Assembly: GCA_025093555.1 (NCBI GenBank)
Contig: JAIWNF010000024.1
Coordinates: 496,001 to 560,000, forward strand
DNA: 64,000 nucleotides
Reading direction: 5' to 3'
Source: Circinella umbellata
Lineage: Eukaryota; Mucoromycota; Mucoromycetes; Mucorales; Lichtheimiaceae
Shown piece after piece: positions 22,020-33,390 of this stretch (the first letter of the stretch is position 1; every line of letters begins with the position of its first letter). Below the pieces are notes generated by a model. It had not been told where the DNA came from. It saw only the letters and a list, made by a program, of their open reading frames with translations, and ran no database searches. The translations under genes and the position numbers were made by a program.

Positions 22020-25000
22020 TTACACATCAATATCATCAGCCTGAAACATGTTTACAAAATCTGTGTCAACTTCAAACTGCTGATCATCTATTACTTCCTC
22101 GTCCATTCTGCCCAACTCATCCGTCACTCGATCTGCTTCCACCAACACATCCTCCTCATTCTCATCTATACTTATAGTGGAACCTGCTGCCAAAGTAGCA
22201 GTCCCATCAAATATCCCCCCTCAACAATTTCTCCTGTTGTTTTTTCCAAGCATTTGCTTGATACAATTTTCGTTTAGAAAGAAGTGCCATTCCTTTAAGC
22301 TTGTAATATTCACTCAGAGAATATGGCCCGACTGGTACGTTCAATGCTTTTATTAGTTTTTTAACAATGATATCTGCATACTTGAGAACAGAAGTAGCTT
22401 CATCCTATGTATGGGTATTAAATTAATACTGGATACATGCTATTCAAATGATAAACTAACCTTTAGATTTAAAAGCTCTTCATTGGCTCTTTGTAATCCA
22501 TGATATGCGTCGAATGGTTCTTTTCCTGTCAAAAGTTTGGTAATATTTATCCGAAAACGAAAATGACTATCTTTATGTAAAACAGCGTTTACATTTTCAC
22601 ATGGTTCAAAACCTATATTCGTTATGTTATTAAACAAGTATAAAGACATTTAAAAGCCTGCTATACACAACTCATATCACCTAATATTTTCTGAGCAAAA
22701 GTACACAAACTTTGCTTCATATCATTGTAATATTTCCCTTTCCATGACTCACTCAATGACCCTTCATCTCTATTATATATATAGTATAATTGTATCTATC
22801 TCCTATCTCTTATGCTACCAGCACTCTCACTATTTACTATATCGTACCCCACAAGCACACTTCCTCATTTATCTTATTCTGATCATATATCTCTGAGAAG
22901 TACACGGTCATTTAGGAGGCTAAATAAAATTGTTTTACGAATAGATAAATGCTTACCAAAAACTGAACCAATCCGAATTTTTTCATTATAAATTTGAAGC
23001 TTTCGTGCCACTTGTTCCCGAGCTACTTGTCGCTGTGCTGCAAGGTTTTGTGTGCGGTTATGACCTATAAATACCATATAGCTATAAGCTCACCGTTTCC
23101 AAACAATGTATATTTAAAATCAGTAATAAACTAGTACCATTGCCTTGCACTCGAAATGCACGATCAATCAAATCAAAAATAGCAATTGCAACCCGAAGGT
23201 TTTCAATTGCTCTATTAGAAGCTGTAAACCTCCCACTTCCTTGTACAAAAGGAGTAATCGTATTTTTAATTTGATCATCCCATGCAAGTTTCAGTTCGTG
23301 CAACTTTTCATTATCATCCTCATCGATCCCGGCTTTCTTAAGAGACTTCAAAGCATCTTGGCGGAGAAGACATGTACGTCTGAACTTGCTTTTTAAATTT
23401 GTGCCTATTTCAAAAACCACATCTCTTGTAAGTTACCATTATTTTCATTACTATTAATTTTCCCCTTCTCACATTCTTTTTTGTTTCTAATAATAAAATT
23501 TAACCACACTACATCACCCTCCACACACTATTATATAAAAATAAAAATATATAAGCCCCTTTTATAGTTATGTACCAATGTTGTCAATTTTTTGTTGAGC
23601 ATAAAAGTCCAAAGCAATCGTCAAAGTCAAGCGTCGATTGAGAGAGAACATGCTCCTAGTCATGGATACGAAGCCAGAAAGCGTTGACCACAATCTCTCC
23701 AAGTGCTCTCCATCTTGTAACCCCAACCAGAATTGATTCGGGGGTGGAATGAAAGCTGACATGATGGTGCATGGCCGATGATGTGGAATATACCAACTGC
23801 AATCGGGACATTTTTAATGCTTGCCAGGCATTCAGTCCTTTCAGGGCTCGTTCGTAATTTACAACCCACATCATAACATATCCTAATGTTTGAGCCATAG
23901 CCAGACATTTCAAGTACTTGCTTCAGGCAGCTCAAAATGTATACATACCTAATAATATATGCTGGTCAAAATTTATGGTCCTATCAATGTGTATTATTAT
24001 ATTCCAGAAGTACTTACGCTTCACCTGGGGTAGTCATATCGGTGGCAACAAGTGGATAATCATGGCCACAAGTGCAAGCAAATACGCCTGTTTGATCCAA
24101 ATGAGCCTTGTTTCCATCTTTTTTATTTAAGCCTTGGAAGTTGGTACAGCCTTCTTCAGCCTGAAAATATCAAGTAAATACTTTTTGTAAATATCAACTA
24201 CAAATAACAGGATGCAGTAAAAAAAAATATACATACTCTTTCATTATATGAGATAATGTTATCGGGTTTAACCCAATAACGATCTACTTCGTCTTGCCCG
24301 TCAAAGGCAATATCCTTTGCACGGTCATTCGTTCTCATATAACGACTTAGCTGAAAATTGCCATTTGCTGCAACTGTTTTCATCTCATTCTAATATTATA
24401 TTACTCAATTTTTTAGTTGATCCGTATTATAAAAGTAGTTCCGATACACTATCAAGAATCAAGACCAATAAAACATTTTCATACCATGTATTTACATGCT
24501 GGGCATGCGTTCTCCAATCCACAACTGATTCGATGGTCTTTTTCAATATTGAGAACCATTCTGCCATACATAGGTAGTGCTTCACTAAGTCGTTGCTTAA
24601 ATGAAGCTGGTATAGGCAACTATAAAATATTTATGTATATGAGATAGAATGTAAGTCAAGTGTCATATATATATATATATATATATTGCTATAATTTGCA
24701 GAAGTACCTGATAATGATATTCCACTCTTGCCCATTCGGAAATTGCGTGGATTGATGTTCGGGAAATGTAGTGCATTAAATGCATAGTGCGAATTTGCTC
24801 AGCATGGATTGCAACATTTAGATCAGAAGGGGTGAGAGGAAACAAATGTCGACGTATCAATACCACTGGCAAACTATGCTCCTGGCTGTTTTTGAAATAT
24901 TCAATCTTGGAAGCTTGAATACCTACATTTGCAAAACAAAAACATTTTTAAATTGTTACTAAAAATAATTCACTGTTTTTACACATACCACATTTGAATA

Positions 25001-25376
25001 CGCATGTAGTGAACTTTGAGCTTTTTCCAGGGCAGGAACAAAGCAAAGGATCTTCCATCGGCATGAGAGCTTCAAGCAATGGTGTTTCAACACCACACCC
25101 TTGCTTGAAAGCATCAGTTAACATAGGCAAAATGTTGGCCCAGTTTCTGATTCGATCTTCAACTTTGTTGCGTTTTCTTTTTCGCATTGAATCATCAACA
25201 TCCTCCCATTCCGATGAACGGATTCGATTAATTGAAGACGAAATTTGGTGACTTCCATTTTGGTCAACAGTTGGCGTAACCCGTTGAACATGGGTACTTT
25301 CTCTTATTCCCGTTCTACTTAAGCTTCTCAAGGTATGCTTTTCATTGGTGCCGAAACCACGATATTTAGGAGACAT
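22020..25376 (-). pseudogene. Nearly full-length KDZ transposase pseudogene
   Basis: The gene starts MSPKYRGFGTNEKH at 25376 and runs through about 12 exons to a TAA at 22020-22022. In order it has the N-terminal part ending CVFKCG (exon 1 to 24989), FKNSQEHSLPVVLIRRHLF, CPACKYM, the first active-site block (AANGNFQLSR), a zinc-type block (FACTCGHDYP), YDVGCKL (second Asp), FHIIGHAPSCQ and GLQDGEHLERLWS (Glu). A long helical C-terminus ends in an acidic tail (EVIDDQQFEVDTDF). Three lesions are visible. The first catalytic Asp is Asn; a one-base deletion near 23737 separates HPRINSG from LGLQDGE; and a frame change at the G6 run near 22225 separates the helical part from the acidic tail. Its C-terminus shows what the copy at 13874 has lost. 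Confidence 0.75.
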
Positions 25377-25541
25377 TGTAATAAATAAAAAGTAATGAAA
25401 AGTTGACGTTTTGTTTGTTTTTGATTGACAGGACAGATGCTTTTTCTAGAATCATATATTTTATTGAAGTTCAGTGGAAAAATAAACCCGATGAAGTGAG
25501 GTTGCTCGGTCGCTCGGTCGCTCGGTCATTCGGTCGACTAG
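25377..25541. repeat. KDZ terminal region with three 8-bp iterations
   Basis: This is the promoter-side end of the KDZ pseudogene, matching 16143-16295. The 8-mer CTCGGTCG occurs at 25505, 25513 and, with one change, 25521, followed by a GGTCGAC end. Position and iteration mirror GTCGCGAG at the other copy although the motif itself differs. Confidence 0.5.
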
Positions 25542-25611
25542 ATAGTGAAGACCGAGACATCAAAATAAACAGTGGCAGCCGTCGGTGTATACTTCCGATT
25601 ATATCCACAAA

Positions 25612-25900
25612 CACATTACTGTTTCATTGAATTATTATTTTTTACCAACTTCATACATTCTTTTTTTATGTCATGTATATTATATTCACTTAAACACATT
25701 ACTGATTTATTGACCATTTTTTCATTAACTTCACATACTCTTTTTTTTCAACTGTATCATGTATATATATATATATATATATATATATTCTCATTACACC
25801 ATTCAAGCACATTAGTGATTCATTAAATTATTATTGTCTGCTGATTATTATTCAATTTCAGCTGCTCTCTTTTTTTCATATCATGTATATTCATATACAC
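25612..25900. repeat. Three diverged tandem copies, 83-113 bp period
   Basis: Units begin at 25612, 25695 and 25808 with CACATTACTG or CACATTAGTG. Each continues through a TT(C/T)ATT(G/A)A block, a T-rich block and TCATGTATAT. The second unit carries a (TA)n expansion near 25765-25790. The array lies just outside the KDZ end. Confidence 0.6.
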
Positions 25901-28900
25901 CTTTTTTGATGAGGCTTGCTGGTTGTATAGTTATATGTCAAGGTCCTCCACTTCAAAAAGAAAAAATAGTACAGTGTTGCATTTATAAAAAATATGAACG
26001 TCATTAGATCAATGACTTCGTCATGAAACAAAGTATGTGCAGGAGTACATACAAAAAAACATGTTGTGTGTCGTTCACTACAATCATTAAGAAAAATCCT
26101 GAACATAAATTATTCTTCTTTTTTTGCGTAACAGCTTCAGTAATGTGTCAACGATAATAAAAGTTAAGAAATTTCTTTTTAATCTTCAGCTGTCAGGTCT
26201 TTTTTTAAGTAAATTATTTCTTGTAATTTAATTCAAGATACGAGTGAAAAGCGAGTTATTACATGCATCATGAACAAAAATATCTTTATTTTTTTCTTTA
26301 AAAAAAATCAGTTGATATCTCATGGTAGTGTGGCTATAAAAAAAGCTACTTATACGTACATATTAATTTCAAAGAATGATTTAAAAATTATACTACATAT
26401 ATTATTATTATTATTATTATTAAGTTGGTACTTGTACGTATCTTGTAAAATAGAAAAATATTTATTATTGTACACTACATAAAAATGAACACGCAGATTT
26501 GTATTTTAAGCTCTTGGTTTACATAATACTTGCTATACGTATTATTATTATACATTATTTATAGGTAAAAACTTAAAAGATTACTTTGCGTATAAAACTA
26601 ATCCGAACTATTTACAAAAGAAATATACATGAAAAGCAAAAGAAAGATCATGCCTACAGGTACATTTGTCAAATTCCCCCCATTTAGGTAAGGTCAGCTG
26701 AATTTTTGATTATTAGAACGATTTCATCCATTATTACCAATTTTGTTAATGATATCGATCTACCATTTGTTTTTTTTTCCTTAATTCAAAAAAAGGTTCT
26801 GATACAATTTTCCTTTTTGATGTAGCATAGTTTGAACTTTTTAGACAGATGACTCATGATAGGATCTTCTGTGTAGAAGAACGCTTTCAATTTTAATTAT
26901 TATCGGTATATATGCCGGCCCCTGCACCACCAGAAATGATAGTAATCAGCTGATACTAAATCACTACGTAAGCTATAATAACCTTTTTTAAAACAATGTA
27001 TGACGTTTGTAATTTCAAGTGTAAAATATTGAGGAATACAAGCTTAAAAATAAATAAATGAAAAATGGAATCGATACAACAAAAAAAAGACCAAAATGAT
27101 ACAATAATGAGTAGAAATTACTAGAAAGTTACAAGAACAAAAAGCTATAGAAAGAGCTTATACTAATTAATAAAAGGTTTAACATTTACATTATATAATA
27201 TGACATTTCTATAGGATGCACTGTATTATTGGATTAATTTAACAGTACATGGATCAGCCATCATGCTGTGTTCTTTTCTTATTTGTACAACATAATTTTG
27301 AGTCAGGTCCTTTCTATTATTATAACACCCTACCCCGTAAAATACAACAAAAACATAATGACATATTTAATTCTTGAGAAAAACAAAATAAAAAAGTTTT
27401 ATTGATGAGTTGTTATAACGCTTATTTTTTTATTATAATTGATAAGTATTTATATAATAATAATAATAAAGATGTCATATTTCCTTTTTTTACAGATGTA
27501 CAGTACGTATCATTTTTTATTACGTATTATGATAATATATGTGACAATATGTTAATACGACTGGGTACAAGGTGACTATAATACAATGCAAAAAAAAAAC
27601 CAGCGCGACATACACGTGGATTGGAAGGGCTAGTAATTGTTTTCTTTCAATAGTGATTACGTAACAAAAAAAAAACGGGTCTGAGGTCTTTTCATTGATC
27701 ATGCTGGTCTGTCTTGCTATAATCAGCTGACCATAGAGTTACCCAAGTCTAACAAAAGTAAACCTTTTTTTTCTCTCTCTCTCTTTTTTGTTATCAATCT
27801 GCTTTAGTGAATGACGCCTTATCAGGAATTCTAGACGAGAAGATTCGTTAAAAAAAAAGATAATACTTATACAATTTAAGATAGATAAGATGATGATGGG
27901 CATATAGACGCATCTGATTTTAAATAATGTGTTTTGCATAATCGTTACTGCTATTTTTTTTTTGATAGTGATTTATTTATTTAGTTTAAATTGCTTGTTC
28001 AAATGGTTAATATAAATGATATTCGATTCTACAAAAAGCGAGATCTCTTTTATAATATCGTAGACAAACATACATACAGAAAGGGCTTACTCATTGAATC
28101 AAGCATCGAGCTATCATTATCAGTATCATTATAAAAAAAGAGGCGTAATAAGACCTCATGACCCTGTGAGTAGAGAGGGCTGCTGATCGGCAACCGCTTG
28201 TACTACGTATACCTTTTATTTATGGTTGCATAATAATCAATTTGAAAGTTCTGATTTGTAGTGATAACAAATCAATAAAATAATGTGGCGCTGTCCCGCT
28301 TTTTTTTTTACACCACTAAATGTGACGCTGCTAGTGGAATTTTTCGTTAAAGTGTAATGCATATACTTCTTTAAAGAAATAACGTCTTAATACATGTAAT
28401 AATAAACTCTCAATAGTGGAGAAAACATTTTATAATTTTAATATGTAATTAGGGATTTAATGTCTACTTCATAATAATTATAATAACTTGCCAATACAAA
28501 AATACAAATATATATATCAGCAATATGTCATTTCACGATCTAATTATGGTAAACCCGGAAAAATCCGGTCGACAGTTTTTTTAGCCAAAAAAAAAAAAAG
28601 AAATAGGGTTTAAAAAGAAAGAGGAATTTTTTTCATTCTTATATAGGAATAGTTTTGTTGTTAGTTATTATTATGCAATGCATAGATTTAATCCAAAAAT
28701 ACGTTTGATTTTTCTCTTAAATTATTAGGCATATGACATTTGACATGGCTTGAGATATACCAAAAAGATGATAAAGTTCATGAAATTCTCACACGACGAA
28801 AAGGAAACCTCCGAAGATCTTGTGAGATTGTTACATATAATGGAGAAAAGGAATGAGAGGCTTTAGAATGAAGATAATAATAAGTAAATAGACAGTATAT

Positions 28901-31900
28901 ATTAACCCATAATTACAATTTCGTGTGGAGTAAAGAAAGAAAGTGGAACCGATAAGGTTTGGATTATGTGAACCCAATATATATAGAGTTCAATGATAGA
29001 GTCTGTTTTTTTTTATTATTACGTATTTATAAAGCTATGTATTTTATTATATAACATCTTTACTGATTCTTATTATGAATTCATAAGCAAAATACCTTTT
29101 AATTCAAGTAATGTTCTTTTATTATTATTATTTATAAATATCACGCAAAAAAAAAAGAGCAGGAATGTATTCCCCATGATGATAATGGATTTAACAAAAA
29201 TGTCACGCGGATGGAACCTTTTTATATTTATTCAACCTTTAATATCACTAAATATGGTTGATCAATAACCCAAGAAAAGACTCTTTCCATTACTTTGGGG
29301 AATGATATATATATTTATATATAATGTCTGGGCTGCTTGAAATGTGTATATTATTGTAATACAAATTGTAACCTAATGATTTTACTTTTTTTTTTGTTGG
29401 GTCAATAATAATAATAATACCAATACAACGTTTTTTTTTTTGTTATTATAAAGAAATAAACCTATTGATGATGAAGGGCTTGGCAGATCTATTTACATGT
29501 TTCAGGTTTACATAGTTGTTTTTATTTATTGTCTACTACGTAGATGATGATACTATAGACTTTCTTTATAAACTTATCATTGTAAAATACTACGTACGCT
29601 TTTAAATATATATATAGTAACAAAGAACTTTTGTTAAATATCAAATTCTTATTTACCTTTTAGATTTTGTAAAGGTCTTTTTACACAATAAGGTTTCGTG
29701 TTACTATCCAAGGGAGTCTTTTTTTTCTTTTGTGGATAGGATCAGAAACGTAACACAACATTACACAAAATTCAAGACATCTCAAAAGAACACAGCATAA
29801 AAATAAGAAAAAAACTAAGCATCATCATTATTACACAATATCTATATATACTGTATATACAAAGAGAAATACCTGTCAATATTTAGTATCTATAATTAAA
29901 GAGCAATAATACTAAGCCGTCTCTCCTTCCTCAGTTCCTAATCCATATAATGAATAATTAAAATATAGAAAAGTTTATTAATAAATATATGATAACCCAT
30001 TTATTATCTCTTTTCAAGCATCCAATGTTGAATTTAAAAAGAAAAGTAAATACATAGTTTGTATATAGTAACACCGACTCAAAACAAAGAAATGATCAAT
30101 GATTCTTTCATGCTGCATTTTGTTATTCTTCTTGAATGTTTTTGTTATTTTATTTAAAAGCTTTTTGACCAACTTTTTTTTTTTTTGTGATACATAAAAA
30201 AAAAATACAAAATTGTACACAAACAAAAAAAAAAGTGCTACGCATAAAAGAACAACAACCACCAATTTCATCTGAAAAAAAAAATAATAAAAAAAAAATA
30301 ACCCCATGATGAGTATTATAAGATTAATTATACAATTGATAACAACTACAAGACTGTCATTTAATAATTTTTTTTTATATTCTAATCATGAATTATCATA
30401 TGAAATGAGTTATGAGATAATGAGGTGACATATAATACCTTGGTTAAATTTAAGAAAGTAAAATTATAGGATTAAACTCAAAAAAAAAAAAAGTGAGGGA
30501 TCACGGGAACCTCATTTACATCTTTCTTGTTTCTTTCAGTCTCTTCTTCTTAACTCTAATTATGCTTATTACCCTCACCCCTTTAAGTACTATTTTGTTT
30601 TATAATATGTTGCAAAATCTTAATACTATTTTGCTAACTTAGTATAGTGCTTTTTTTACTCTGTGTATAGGAAAAAATTGTAGAAAAATAGAAAATAAAG
30701 TGTCTCAAAGACAATGAAGATGATGAAATATTTGATTCACAGAAACGAAAAAAAAAAAAAAAAGTCTTTTATCGTGTCACTCTATAGAATTTTCTTGGGT
30801 AATACACCGACCACACTAGACAAACTAAATTATATTCATAAAAAAAAAAGCAGGAATAATAATGAAGAAGAAGATCATGGGAACTAACGTGCTTTTTTTT
30901 TTTCTTCTTTTCGTCGATAAGCTTTCTTATTTATATTTTTTATTATTATAATATTTACCACACACAGACCTTTTTTTTTCCCGGTTAAAATATTTCGAGA
31001 GTGGATAATTTAATGTGGATCCTTTCTTTCTTTTTGACAGGAAGAAAAAGAAAAAAAAATACATATTATTTTTGTATAGAATTGTTGGGGAGTAAAATAA
31101 GCAAATGGCTGATCATAATAAAAAAAAGAACTCCCCGGTGAAACAACCCAAAACGTTTTTTTTACTATTCTTGCATGCCATCTCTTAATCCCGTGGTTTT
31201 TTTTTATAAAAGAATCAATTACATCACATTGACAAGTTTACACAAGACTATAATAATTTCATCATTTTATTGAAATATATAATTAATACTTGACTATAAG
31301 AAGAAGAAATATATCTCACTTCTTGTATATACATTCTCTAACTTACTTTTTTTTTTCTAAGGGAAAAAAAAGCGATATCAATAATAATGAAATGAATATA
31401 GAAAAAAGGTCTAGGCAACATATGAATACACATACACAAAAAGTGTCAGGCTTCCTTTGTGAATTTTAAACCAGTCAGCGATCTTGTTTGATAAAAAAAA
31501 AAAACCCTGGTCTATGTTGGACAGAAATCAACAAAAACAGTTCCCATGACCCAATTTCATGAGAGTACACATTTTTTAGTACATATTTCACAAACAAAGT
31601 ATATGTTGTTGTTGTTGAACCGGCATTTTTTCTTTCTTATAGAAGAACCCAAAAACAAAAAAGAATATTACAAAAACAGGCAAGTTAAGGTGACAAAGAA
31701 AATAGAAATTATCGTGCCTCGGTTTTACACACGCACAACACGCACGTACGCACACACACACACGCATAAAGTATGTTGCCAGATAGTTTTGCTTGTTTAT
31801 TTTATATCGTCATGATAGAAACCCATATCATTATTTTTGAAAAGATGAGGCAACTTTTTTTTCCTTTTCCTGTCTGTCTGTCATAGTCGTCATAAAATAT

Positions 31901-32565
31901 AAAAAGGACTTGGATTGTGTTCACATCGCCTGATGAATCCCTTTTTTTTTTCTTCTTCTTTTCTTCCCTTTTTTTTTCAGTTTTTATTTTCATAACCACT
32001 TTTTTTTATATCTTTTTTATATTTTTGTCTTTATTATTATTATTATTATTACCACCGTACAACTATTAATCTTCTCACGATAATACCAAACTTTATTAAA
32101 GACAGTGAAAAAGCTATTTATACAGACCAAAGCGATTTACTATCTCGTTTATTATTATTTTTTTGATCTTTCTTTTATCATAATCGCAGTACACACACAA
32201 AAAAAAAGACGTATGTACTCGGTCAAATATTCATTCTTAGTAGTAGTATTTTGTGTGTGTGTGTGTGTGTGTGTGATATGGAAAAAGATAAACCATTTTA
32301 TTTTATTTGTGAATCTCATTTAAAAAAAATCCTCTTTTTCTTGTATAGTGCTTTTTTTTTTGTTTGTATCTATATAAAAGAAGACACATATTACGACATA
32401 CGAGCTCACACTATATAACGCATTTTACACAAAAACTATAACAATAGATACTGTTTTTTTTTGTTATTCATCCTAATCTTAAAAGAAGAAGAGAAAGCAA
32501 AAAAAAAAAAAAAGAAAGAAAGAGAGAGAGATCTATCAATCCGTTTATTATCAGAAAATATTCAT
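25901..32565. other. 6.6 kb gene-poor region
   Basis: I see no gene. The DNA is AT-rich with many A or T tracts of 8-15 bases, (ATT)n runs (26400-26421, 32030-32051) and (GT)n at 32253-32273. All open frames are A/T-driven and lack domains. The last 150 bp before 32566 are a purine-rich leader (A14 then GAAA/GA repeats) for the gene that follows. Confidence 0.5.
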
Positions 32566-33390
32566 ATGAGCGCTACATCGTACTCGGAATTCAATCCAAT
32601 CTATCATCATCCACATCATCGATCTCCCAATCAGTCTACAACCAATAATATTACAACCACGACACTAAATAGTAATAATAATAGTAATTCTCCAAATCGT
32701 CAGCATGGTAATCGTATGCGACGTTCGAGTAGATCACCCACAAAAAGTTACTTATTAGGTCCTTCATCAACAAACGATATTATCATGAATAAACAACAAC
32801 GTCAGCAAAAATCAAATTCTCGTCGTCCATTATCATCTACATCATCACCTTTATCTGCCAGGTTTTCATTAAATGACAATAATAATGATAACAATAACAA
32901 TAACAATAACAATAACAACAGTATACCCATTCCTATATCCAATACCAATACCAATAACTATAACTATAACAACAACAATACTCCTACAAATATTAGACAG
33001 CATCAACCATTAATACCATTTCCTCATCAGCATTCAAGTAGTACAGCAACTTTAACATCTACAACTACATCATCGTCCCCTCCTTCCATTTCTTATTTTA
33101 CATGGCTTGTGTTCTTAAACGAAAAATGGGTGCCATTTGATTCACCCAATCAATTAAAATTGGAACAAACATTAACGTTAGGAGGCACTTTTGTGGATGT
33201 CACCGATTCTCATTTCCCCAAAGTGAAACGAGTACGTGTTTTCCCAAAGAATAATTATCTTTCCTATCTTGGTGTTAAATATAGGTTATCTCGAATTATG
33301 CAACCAGATGCTTGGTTAGACCATACAACTCTTGAAAAAGAGGTCAGAGAAAATAAAGCAGTAATAAATTGGAATGTAGATGATTTATAA
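32566..33390 (+). CDS. Low-complexity protein with C-terminal WWE-like domain
   Basis: The intronless frame encodes 274 residues. I chose the ATG at 32566 (MSATSYSEFNP) because the frame further upstream is only an A/G-rich leader without an ATG. Residues 1-170 are Asn, Ser, Thr and His-rich, with a run of about 20 Asn/Asp near 110-128 and (TN)n stretches. Residues 176-245 form a compact domain containing FTWLVFLNEKWVPFD, then LKLEQTLTLGG, then VTDSHFP and KRVRVFPKNN. The W...W-V-P-F and L-E-xx-L blocks resemble WWE domains, which bind ADP-ribose units or act as adaptors in ubiquitin and ADP-ribosylation pathways. The match is by pattern only. The low-complexity part suggests a regulatory or scaffold protein. 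Confidence 0.65.
   Translation: MSATSYSEFNPIYHHPHHRSPNQSTTNNITTTTLNSNNNSNSPNRQHGNRMRRSSRSPTKSYLLGPSSTNDIIMNKQQRQQKSNSRRPLSSTSSPLSARFSLNDNNNDNNNNNNNNNNSIPIPISNTNTNNYNYNNNNTPTNIRQHQPLIPFPHQHSSSTATLTSTTTSSSPPSISYFTWLVFLNEKWVPFDSPNQLKLEQTLTLGGTFVDVTDSHFPKVKRVRVFPKNNYLSYLGVKYRLSRIMQPDAWLDHTTLEKEVRENKAVINWNVDDL

Noticed and set aside
31741..31765. Possible tRNA or structured RNA near the ACACAC run
   Set aside because: It is a simple (AC)n microsatellite without A or B box.
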